Assembly (NCBI GenBank): GCA_030049955.1
Contig: JASIJX010000153.1
Span: 1-5,270 of the forward strand
Reading direction: 5' to 3'
DNA: 5,270 bases
Source: Acidobacteriaceae bacterium
GTDB taxonomy: Bacteria; Acidobacteriota; Terriglobia; Terriglobales; Acidobacteriaceae
In this document: positions 1-5,270 of the stretch, one piece after another
Layout: every line of letters begins with the position of its first letter
Position numbering within the stretch: the stretch's first letter is position 1
Translations under genes and position numbers: made by a program
Notes under the pieces: model-generated
Seen by the model: the letters and a program-made list of their open reading frames with translations, nothing else
Told to the model about the DNA's origin: nothing
Databases searched by the model: none

Positions 1-1814
1 AGGAAGGTGAGCTTATCGCCGGGGACAAGCTGCAGCGTTGTCTCTGCAAATTCGGCGGTTGCCGTCAGGCCCAGCGGCAGTCCGGATTCACAGGAGATCT
101 CTTCGCCATTTCGATATGGCGGGAGATGGCCGGCGTTGGCGATGATCAGCATCCCGTCCGAGTCGATGCGGGCCACGCAGCAGGTTACAAAGCTGCCGTC
201 AGAGTTGTCGGCGAGCTGCCGGTTGAGCCGCGCGAGGATTTCGGCAAGGGGGATATTTTCCTGCACGAGCGAACGCAATGCCCCGACGACAAGGGTGCCC
301 AGCATGGCGGCTTTCAGCCCCTTGCCGCTGACGTCGCCGATGGCAATCAGTACGGAGCTATCGGATTGCGGATAGACCTGGTAGAAGTCGCCGCCGACCT
401 CGCTTGCTGCGAGATACGCCGATTCAAACCGGAAGTGCGGTGTGGCGGGAAGCAGCGCGGGGACTAACTGCGCCTGCACGCTGTGCGCCGCTTCCATCTC
501 AGCCGAGAGCCGCTCGTCGCGCTCGGCCGTGCGGGCGAAACGGAGCATGAGCAAAACGGCCACGGCGAGATCGGCGAGGAGCGTAAACAGCCAATCCCAC
601 GAGAGCGAAAAAGCCGAGCCCCGATAGAAAGTGAGGTAGGCTATTCCTCTTCTGGATTTGATCGCTCCGAACCAGTAGAGAATGTCCATGGCCCACATAA
701 CGGATGTCATCAGGTTACTGAGGAGGAATGGGGCTAGCAACAACTGGGCATCGCGGTTGCCCTGCCAGGCCAGGCGCACCAGCCGCGCGACGACCAGAAT
801 AGTCAACACAAGTGGAACAATCACCCAGGTTAGACTGGCATCGGTGACTGAGATGTAGCCCGCGCGGGCAAATAGCACAGGGATGGGCGCCAGCAGAAGC
901 AGGACGATGCCGGTGCGGAGCAGTTTGTCGGCCGGGGCGCGCAGGAAGCGCCAGATGAAGAGGAGCCAGAAGATGAGCAGGGCCGCGCTGAGGCAGTTGG
1001 CCCCGAAGATCCAATCGAAGGCGGGCCATTGATAGCTGTGATATAACCATTCACCGATGTCTCGACCGGCGTCTGCGAAGAGAAAAAGAGCAGCCCATGC
1101 ATACTCGGTGGCGCGTCTGCGTAGAAAAAATAGTCCCAGGCTGAACAGGCCAATACCAAGGGCCGTAGCGCCCTCGAGCCAGAGTGGAATCTGTGTCGCC
1201 GCGATTGCAATCGTAGAGATCTCGCTGAGATTGGCAATGGTCTGCACCGATCCCACAAGCGGATACGGAGCGCGGCCGGTAAAGGCGACGTCATTCGATG
1301 ACGCCTGCGGCTGCCAGACGCGAATGGCCAGCTCGATGGTTCGCCCGTTCAGCGCCGTGGGCAACGCGAAGGCGTGAGTAGTCATCGAGTAGCCCAGCCA
1401 GACCGGCGTCGGCCGCATCTTGCCGATGGCGCCGATGAGCTGGCCGTCGGCGTAAATCTCGTCGGCGCTGACGATTTCGGTGACACCCAGCGCGAGGGGC
1501 TCCTTGGTGGCGGGCAGCTTCACCTTCATCCGGTACCATGCGAAGCCGGAATAAAACTTGTGCCCCTGCTCGGCCCAGGACTTGTCGAGCCGGATGAGGG
1601 GCCATTGCGAATCGTCAAAGCCAGGCGTGGCCCATTGCGGATCATCGCCGATATGGAAGCGCCACGGCGCGTGGATGGCCACGGGAGCGCCGGCCTGAGA
1701 TGCATCGGCGAACTGGCCTTGCGCGGCCGGCGCAAAGCAGATCGCCAGCATTGCAATCAGGATCGCGATGCGTACGAAACCCCTCATTGCCGGGACGAAC
1801 GGAACGCTTTTCAT
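1..1814 (-). CDS. 7TM receptor-type SpoIIE/PP2C family protein phosphatase, paralogue B (3' end cut off by window edge)
   Basis: An open frame of 604 codons runs from ATG at 1814 to the left edge without a stop. Residues about 11-33 form a signal peptide (hydrophobic core ILIAMLAICFAPAA). Residues about 48-185 resemble a galactose-binding/GH2 N-terminal beta-sandwich: PWRFHIGDDPQWA, FDDSQW, GFAWYR, IYADGQLIG, ELAIRVW. About seven hydrophobic segments follow (roughly 212-231, 237-250, 270-292, 301-320, 328-348, 357-381, 405-426). A linker helix (EMEAAHSVQAQLVP, 439-452) leads into a SpoIIE/RsbU-type PP2C domain: EVGGDF with Asp476, GDVSGKG 493-499 with Asp494, NAGH 560-563. The expected C-terminal DGL and DDITV metal motifs lie beyond the edge, so catalytic completeness cannot be judged. 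By family it should remove phosphate from Ser/Thr of a cytoplasmic protein, often a STAS-domain anti-sigma antagonist; that role is inferred. The start overlaps the upstream gene's stop (ATGA), which favours 1814; Met10 (ATG at 1787) is a possible alternative and gives a more compact signal peptide. No strong Shine-Dalgarno is seen for either. Confidence 0.9.
   Translation of the reverse strand, partial: MKSVPFVPAMRGFVRIAILIAMLAICFAPAAQGQFADASQAGAPVAIHAPWRFHIGDDPQWATPGFDDSQWPLIRLDKSWAEQGHKFYSGFAWYRMKVKLPATKEPLALGVTEIVSADEIYADGQLIGAIGKMRPTPVWLGYSMTTHAFALPTALNGRTIELAIRVWQPQASSNDVAFTGRAPYPLVGSVQTIANLSEISTIAIAATQIPLWLEGATALGIGLFSLGLFFLRRRATEYAWAALFLFADAGRDIGEWLYHSYQWPAFDWIFGANCLSAALLIFWLLFIWRFLRAPADKLLRTGIVLLLLAPIPVLFARAGYISVTDASLTWVIVPLVLTILVVARLVRLAWQGNRDAQLLLAPFLLSNLMTSVMWAMDILYWFGAIKSRRGIAYLTFYRGSAFSLSWDWLFTLLADLAVAVLLMLRFARTAERDERLSAEMEAAHSVQAQLVPALLPATPHFRFESAYLAASEVGGDFYQVYPQSDSSVLIAIGDVSGKGLKAAMLGTLVVGALRSLVQENIPLAEILARLNRQLADNSDGSFVTCCVARIDSDGMLIIANAGHLPPYRNGEEISCESGLPLGLTATAEFAETTLQLVPGDKLTF
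1811..1814 (-). other. ATGA stop/start overlap between the two phosphatase genes
   Basis: On the minus strand the ATG of the downstream paralogue (1814-1812) overlaps the TGA of the upstream one (1813-1811) by two bases. This arrangement commonly gives translational coupling and near-equal expression. The absence of a clear Shine-Dalgarno before the downstream start fits re-initiation by ribosomes finishing the upstream gene. Confidence 0.85.
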
Positions 1815-3946
1815 GCAGGTGCTAATTCTCTCACGGTGAGTTCTGTGGTCGGTTGCTCACCATGGCTGAGGCGGGTGAGAGTGAGCACGGTGATGTCGTC
1901 GTTCTGGCCAAAGGCGACGGCTGCATCGCTTGCTTCTGCGGCTCGCGGCTGGGAGGCGATGAGGGTGTGCAGGCGGTCGAAGCTGAAGATTTCGCCGCTG
2001 GCGCTGCGCGCTTCAAGCAGGCCGTCCGTATAAAGAACGAGGTAGTCGCCTTCGTGGATCTCGATTGCACGCTCGGAGTAAAGCTGGCCAGGCAGAATTC
2101 CGAGCGGGAGCGCGCCGGGCAGAAGAACTTCGCGCTGGCCGAGGAGTGGAGCGGGATGGCCGGCGCTAGCGATGGTGCAGCAGCCGTTGGCGTCGAGCCG
2201 CATGGCCAGGCAGGTGGTAAAGCCACCCTGGAGCCGGCCGCAGAGCCGCTGGTTCAGCTCGAACAGCAGCTCGGAGGGATGCGTGGTGAACCTGGCCAGC
2301 GTGCGCACCGTTCCCACAATGAGCGAAACCGTCATGGCAGCGCGCAGGCCCTTGCCGCTCACATCACCGACAACAATCAAGGTGGAGCCTGCGCATTCGC
2401 CTTCCAAGGGAATGATCTGGAAAAAGTCGCCGCCCACCTCCTGCGCGGGACGATACGCGCTGGTGAGGGCGAAGCCGGGCAGCTCCGGCAGCGTTTCGGG
2501 GATCAGTACCTGCTGCAGCTCACGCGCGCTTTTCAGTTCCTGTTCGAGAGAGCCCTGACGGCGCAGAGTGATTTGCATATACCGGTAGACGGCAAAGATG
2601 GCTGCGATGAAAAGCAGGCTCGCGGCCAAGACCTGCGGCGATAATTCGTTGCCGTTGATGGTGAACAGCGGTGAAGCGAGTTTTTGCGAGAGCGTCCAGT
2701 GGGTGAAGCGGCTGCCCTGGGCAAGGCCGGTGCGGATGACCTGGATCATCTCGAAGAGAAATGCGGAGATGGCGAGAAACCAGCGCGCGAAATCGAGGCG
2801 CTTGCGCACCGCCAGGGCGACGAGAACGAGTGGGAACATTTCCAGGGTAGTCGTGATGACGGTTAATAGGGCATCGATGAACAGCGAGGGAGCGGTAAGC
2901 CCCGGCCGAGACCAGACTGTGATCATTAGAAGCCCATCGAGCGAGGCGGCGGTCATCAGGACGATGGCGAGGTTGCGCGTAAAGCGCGCGATACGTGGAT
3001 TGCTGTCCAGCTCGAGCAGGTAGAGCAGCAGGAACCAGAGGCCGACGTCCTCCATGGCGAGGACCGGCTGGAGCCAGCCGAGAGCAAAGTTATACGAGAG
3101 GGGCAATCTGAGGTTGCCAAGAAACATCGCCAGGACAGGGGAAGCGGTGAAGGCCGCCATGGCGAGCAGCACGCGCTGCGAGCGGTTGCGCAGCCAGGTG
3201 AGCAGGCTGAGGAACACCATGAGCGCATAGAGGGTCTCGAGGCCGAAGTAGAACTGGTGGCTCCGCAACCATTCGTAGTCGAGCACTGCTTTTTCGGATT
3301 CGACGGCTGCGAGGCTGCCAGCGAGAGGCGTGGAGACGAAGCCGCCCTCGACGCCGTTATCGAAAGATACGAAGGGCTTTGCCCAGACGCGTACCGCGAG
3401 TACTCCATCGCGCGCAGGGCCCAGGTTCACGATCTGCGCAGGCTCGGACTCGAAATGAAAGAGCGGGTGCGGAGGCATTGCGCCGTCATGGCCCACCAAG
3501 CGGCCGTTCCAGTAGACCTCGTAGACATTCTGGATCTGCGGGATGAGCAGGTAAATGTCAGATGGCACGCCGGACGCGAGCGTGAAGCTGAGATGCCTGC
3601 GGTACCAGGCATAGCCGGTGTACAGGCGGTGCCCCTGCGCGCCCCAGGGCATGTCGGCGGTGAGTTGTTCCCAGCCGTTCGCGCCGGTTGCATCCGGCGT
3701 TTGCGGCAGTGCCCACGCGGGGTTGTCGCCCAAATGAAACTGCCATGGGCCGTCGAGCGACGCAGTGCCTTTGCCCAGCCCATCGATCTTCAGGACTGTG
3801 GGCTGTAGAGCTGCGGGTTGCAGGAATGTGGATTGCAGCGCCGCGGGAACTGGTTGCGGTTTGACGTGACCTGGCGCGGTGCAATATGCGGCGGCTGAGG
3901 TCAGCCAGAGGAGACACACGCAGAGCGGCAGACGGCGGCAAAGCAT
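1811..3946 (-). CDS. 7TM receptor-type SpoIIE/PP2C family protein phosphatase, paralogue A (711 aa, complete)
   Basis: First gene of the minus-strand operon. Residues 1-20 form a signal peptide (CVCLLWLTSAAA). A Pro/Gln-rich stretch (about 28-52) precedes a periplasmic GH2 N-domain/galactose-binding-like beta-sandwich (about 65-190): PWQFHLGDNPAWA, AQGHRLYTGYAWYR, VYWNGRLVG, LAVRVW. Seven likely membrane helices follow (about 233-253, 258-277, 288-312, 323-343, 353-381, 387-406, 437-456). The linker ELKSARELQQVLIP (470-483) is the helix typical of RsbU-like proteins. The phosphatase domain (about 490-693) keeps its metal-binding acidic motifs: VGGDF (Asp507), GDVSGKG (Asp528), DGLLEA (Asp641), NDDITVL (Asp683/684), plus SAGH 594-597, so it should be active. 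The expected reaction is Mn/Mg-dependent Ser/Thr dephosphorylation of a cytoplasmic substrate controlled by an external signal; both signal and substrate are unknown. ATG 3946 is the only ATG, GTG or TTG in frame after an upstream stop at 4031-4033. A GCGGGG stretch 12 bases upstream is a poor ribosome site. The gene ends in an ATGA overlap with its paralogue. Confidence 0.95.
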   Translation of the reverse strand: MLCRRLPLCVCLLWLTSAAAYCTAPGHVKPQPVPAALQSTFLQPAALQPTVLKIDGLGKGTASLDGPWQFHLGDNPAWALPQTPDATGANGWEQLTADMPWGAQGHRLYTGYAWYRRHLSFTLASGVPSDIYLLIPQIQNVYEVYWNGRLVGHDGAMPPHPLFHFESEPAQIVNLGPARDGVLAVRVWAKPFVSFDNGVEGGFVSTPLAGSLAAVESEKAVLDYEWLRSHQFYFGLETLYALMVFLSLLTWLRNRSQRVLLAMAAFTASPVLAMFLGNLRLPLSYNFALGWLQPVLAMEDVGLWFLLLYLLELDSNPRIARFTRNLAIVLMTAASLDGLLMITVWSRPGLTAPSLFIDALLTVITTTLEMFPLVLVALAVRKRLDFARWFLAISAFLFEMIQVIRTGLAQGSRFTHWTLSQKLASPLFTINGNELSPQVLAASLLFIAAIFAVYRYMQITLRRQGSLEQELKSARELQQVLIPETLPELPGFALTSAYRPAQEVGGDFFQIIPLEGECAGSTLIVVGDVSGKGLRAAMTVSLIVGTVRTLARFTTHPSELLFELNQRLCGRLQGGFTTCLAMRLDANGCCTIASAGHPAPLLGQREVLLPGALPLGILPGQLYSERAIEIHEGDYLVLYTDGLLEARSASGEIFSFDRLHTLIASQPRAAEASDAAVAFGQNDDITVLTLTRLSHGEQPTTELTVRELAPA

Positions 3947-3985
3947 GGCATGAGCATACCCCGCTTTTGGTTTGAGAGCAGCAGA

Positions 3986-3991
3986 ATTATG
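3986..3991 (-). promoter_or_regulatory. Candidate -10 element for the phosphatase operon
   Basis: The minus strand reads CATAAT, five of six matches to TATAAT. It would place the transcript start near 3979, about 33 bases before the ATG at 3946. No good TTGACA-like -35 box is found 16-18 bases upstream (the hexamer there is CGGATG), so an activator or an alternative sigma factor may be needed, or the match may be chance. Confidence 0.3.
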
Positions 3992-4016
3992 CCGGGGATC
4001 CCGGTCCTCATCCGAC

Positions 4017-4026
4017 CCAATATTGG
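4017..4026. promoter_or_regulatory. Perfect 10-base palindrome CCAATATTGG, possible operator
   Basis: CCAATATTGG is its own reverse complement and sits in the divergent intergenic region, just upstream of the permease -10 candidate and upstream of the phosphatase -10 candidate. That is a plausible place for a dimeric regulator. The symmetry does not extend outward, and a single 10-base palindrome can arise by chance. Confidence 0.25.
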
Positions 4027-4031
4027 CCCAC

Positions 4032-4037
4032 TAGAAT
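4032..4037 (+). promoter_or_regulatory. Candidate -10 element for the TSUP permease gene
   Basis: TAGAAT matches TATAAT at five of six positions. Transcription would start about 8 bases before the ATG at 4052, giving an almost leaderless mRNA, which agrees with the lack of a clear ribosome binding site. No recognisable -35 box lies at the normal distance. Weak evidence. Confidence 0.2.
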
Positions 4038-4051
4038 GAGAATCGAAGCTC

Positions 4052-4861
4052 ATGCACTCCTTCACATTCATTGCAGGGATCGACTGGCGGTGGGTGTGGC
4101 TGGTCGTGGCCGCGTTTCTGGCCGGCGTTCTGAACGCCGTTGCCGGCGGCGGGTCGTTTCTCTCTTTTCCGGCCATATTGGGCATGGGCGTGCCGCCGGT
4201 GCAGGCCAATGCCACCAATACCGTTGCCATATGGCCCGGTCAACTTACCTCCATCCTTGCTTACTGGCCTGATGTGCGCCGCAACCTGCGCATCGCGTGG
4301 CCGATGGGTTTGGCAGGGCTCATCGGCGGCACGGCCGGCGCGCTGGTGCTGCTCAACACGCCGCAGAAAACATTTATGCGCATGGTGCCGTGGCTGCTGC
4401 TGGGCGCAGCGGGAATCTTCGCTGTGAGCGGCCCGGTTACGCGATGGCTGGCGCGGCTGAATGTGGCCCGCATGCAGGATGCCGCAGAGGGCCATGCGCG
4501 CCAGCCGCGGCGCGTCCCGCTGTTCATTGTGTCGATTCTGGTGAGCTTTTATATCGGCTATTTTGGAGCGGGCGCGGGCTTTCTGATCATCACGCTGCTG
4601 TCGCTGTTCGGCTACCAGGACATTCACGCCATCAATGCGCTGAAGGTTCTTAACAATTTGATGGCTAACGGCGTGGCATTCATCATCTTTGTTGCAGACG
4701 GGCAGGTGGAGTGGCGCTATTGCCTGGCGGCGATGGCGGCTGCGGCCATTGGCGGATACGCCTCGGCTGTTCTCGCCCGACGTATTCCTCGGCCGGTGCT
4801 GCGCGGGCTGGTGGTGTTTATCGGCCTGGCGATGTCGGCGTGGTTTTTCTGGAGACAGTGA
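4052..4861 (+). CDS. TSUP family (TauE/SafE, former DUF81) membrane permease
   Basis: This 269-residue protein is of usual length for the family and is almost wholly hydrophobic apart from a central basic loop (about 131-155). The two half-repeats typical of TSUP proteins are visible. The N-terminal half has GVLNAVAGGGSFLSFPAIL (25-43) followed by QANATNTVA; the second half has GYFGAGAGFLIITLLSLFGY (169-188) followed by HAINALKVLNN. About eight membrane segments are expected. Family members export or import small anions, often sulfite, sulfoacetate, sulfonates or other organic acids, across the inner membrane; nothing in the sequence fixes the substrate, and no sulfur-metabolism neighbour is visible. 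ATG 4052 follows an in-frame stop at 4037-4039 and is the first possible start; the Shine-Dalgarno is weak. The gene is divergent from the phosphatase operon and 56 bases upstream of a DUF971 gene in the same direction. Confidence 0.93.
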   Translation: MHSFTFIAGIDWRWVWLVVAAFLAGVLNAVAGGGSFLSFPAILGMGVPPVQANATNTVAIWPGQLTSILAYWPDVRRNLRIAWPMGLAGLIGGTAGALVLLNTPQKTFMRMVPWLLLGAAGIFAVSGPVTRWLARLNVARMQDAAEGHARQPRRVPLFIVSILVSFYIGYFGAGAGFLIITLLSLFGYQDIHAINALKVLNNLMANGVAFIIFVADGQVEWRYCLAAMAAAAIGGYASAVLARRIPRPVLRGLVVFIGLAMSAWFFWRQ

Positions 4862-4883
4862 ACAGTGGTCAGTGGACAGAACT
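4856..4883. repeat. Degenerate 7-base tandem repeat (CAGTGRN, about 3.4 units)
   Basis: Consecutive heptamers read CAGTGAA (4856-4862), CAGTGGT (4863-4869), CAGTGGA (4870-4876), then a decayed CAGAACT (4877-4883). The first unit contains the last Gln codon and the TGA stop of the permease gene; the rest is intergenic. Heptanucleotide tandem arrays of this sort are known between genes in some bacteria, notably the STRR sequences of cyanobacteria. This copy is too short to assign to any family. Confidence 0.55.
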
Positions 4884-4917
4884 GCGGAGATATTGCTGAT
4901 CGCTGTAAACTGTATGT

Positions 4918-5270
4918 ATGAGCCACGAGGGCATTCGCTTCGTCACAAAAGAAGAACGGGAACGGGCGAGCGCGGACGAGCGGCCGCTCGATCGCAATGC
5001 CGTGACGCCGGCGAAGGTGCGCGTGCTGCTGAGCGAGGGCAAGGGCCTGGAGATCGACTGGGCCGACGGGCACAGGAGCGCGTGGAGCTTTGCCTGGCTG
5101 CGCGAGGCGTGTCCCTGCGCCACGTGCGTGGAGCAGCGCACTCACGAGGGCCGCAAGCCGGGTGAGCCGAAGCCCAAATCCACGCAGTTGTTGCCCATGT
5201 ACTCACCGCCGCTCAAGGCGCTGAGCGCGCATGGCGTGGGCCGCTATGCGATCGAGTTCCAGTGGAGCGA
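4918..5270 (+). CDS. DUF971 (GBBH-like N-terminal domain) protein, 3' end cut off by window edge
   Basis: An open frame of 117 codons runs from ATG 4918 to the right edge without a stop. After a charged N-terminus (1-30), residues 31-70 match the DUF971 pattern: VRVLLSEGKGLEIDWADGH, then WSFAWLREACPCATC with Cys65, Cys67 and Cys70. A Lys/Pro-rich loop (about 79-86) follows, then GVGRYAIEFQWS, the second strand of the fold. The same domain forms the N-terminus of gamma-butyrobetaine hydroxylase, where a Cys-X-Cys-X2-Cys cluster plus a later His binds zinc, and it is fused to Mrp/ApbC-type proteins such as plant HCF101. The equivalent His would fall just past the edge. Stand-alone members have no settled function; a link to iron-sulfur or metal handling is inferred from these fusions. 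The ATG overlaps an out-of-frame ATG at 4914. No clear Shine-Dalgarno precedes it, so the start is likely but not certain. Confidence 0.85.
   Translation, partial: MSHEGIRFVTKEERERASADERPLDRNAVTPAKVRVLLSEGKGLEIDWADGHRSAWSFAWLREACPCATCVEQRTHEGRKPGEPKPKSTQLLPMYSPPLKALSAHGVGRYAIEFQWS

Larger units (their letters stand above)
3947..4051. promoter_or_regulatory. Divergent intergenic region between the phosphatase operon and the TSUP permease gene
   Basis: These 105 bases separate two start codons facing away from each other, so both promoters should lie here or just inside the flanking genes. The region holds one -10-like hexamer per strand and two short palindromes, one of them perfect over 10 bases. 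It contains no RNA gene and no sizeable ORF. Co-regulation of the two sides is possible but not shown. Confidence 0.6.

Noticed and set aside
1374..2033. Plus-strand open frame (219 codons) spanning the junction of the two phosphatase genes
   Set aside because: It is antisense to both genes, has no family motif, and would cross the ATGA overlap. Treated as a shadow frame.
1853..2644. Long plus-strand open frame (263 codons) opposite paralogue A's phosphatase domain
   Set aside because: It lies entirely antisense to a strongly supported domain and its product is a low-complexity Ala/Gly/Glu/Arg-rich protein with no recognisable motif. GC-rich genes often leave such open frames on the opposite strand.
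3901..3957. Possible 18-codon upstream ORF overlapping the start of paralogue A (ATG at 3957, out of frame)
   Set aside because: Its spacing from the GCGGGG stretch is unsuitable and overlap with a signal peptide sequence makes chance likely; there is no sign of an attenuation structure.
4031..4627. Minus-strand open frame (198 codons) opposite the TSUP gene
   Set aside because: The translation is rich in Arg, His and Gln without motif, while the opposite strand gives a clear TSUP permease.
4862..4917. Terminator between the permease and DUF971 genes
   Set aside because: No stable GC-rich hairpin followed by a T run is present in these 56 bases, so readthrough into the DUF971 gene remains possible.
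4689..5165. Plus-strand frame (158 codons) running through the end of the permease and the start of the DUF971 gene
   Set aside because: It is out of frame with both recognised proteins, and its product is Arg/Gly-rich with no motif.

Overview
The window is GC-rich and densely coding. It looks like the chromosome of a Gram-negative soil-type bacterium. The best guess is Acidobacteriota (Terriglobia/Acidobacteriaceae-like). That rests on general knowledge that these genomes carry many membrane-anchored SpoIIE/PP2C-type phosphatases; no rRNA or taxonomic marker is present, so the assignment is an inference.

Layout: two minus-strand genes fill positions 1-3946, a 105-base divergent intergenic region follows (3947-4051), and two plus-strand genes run to the right edge. 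The first-transcribed minus-strand gene (1811-3946) is complete. The second (1-1814) runs off the left edge without a stop. They share an ATGA stop/start overlap, so they are almost certainly one operon. Both encode the same architecture: signal peptide, periplasmic beta-sandwich (galactose-binding/GH2 N-domain-like), about seven membrane helices, a short helical linker, and a cytoplasmic SpoIIE/RsbU-type PP2C serine/threonine phosphatase domain. They are tandem paralogues and look like a pair of ligand-sensing receptor-phosphatases that would dephosphorylate a cytoplasmic partner, classically an anti-anti-sigma (STAS) protein. No such partner is visible here.

The plus-strand genes are a complete TSUP (TauE/SafE, former DUF81) membrane permease at 4052-4861 and, 56 bases later, the 5' part of a DUF971 (GBBH-like N-terminal) protein from 4918 to the right edge with a Cys-X-Cys-X2-Cys metal-binding motif. 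The gap between them holds a short degenerate 7-base tandem repeat that begins inside the TSUP stop codon.

The most notable item is the translationally coupled pair of 7TM receptor-phosphatases. The domains are recognisable, but the ligand, the substrate and the reason for pairing are not evident. No tRNA, rRNA, CRISPR array, insertion sequence or convincing terminator was seen.
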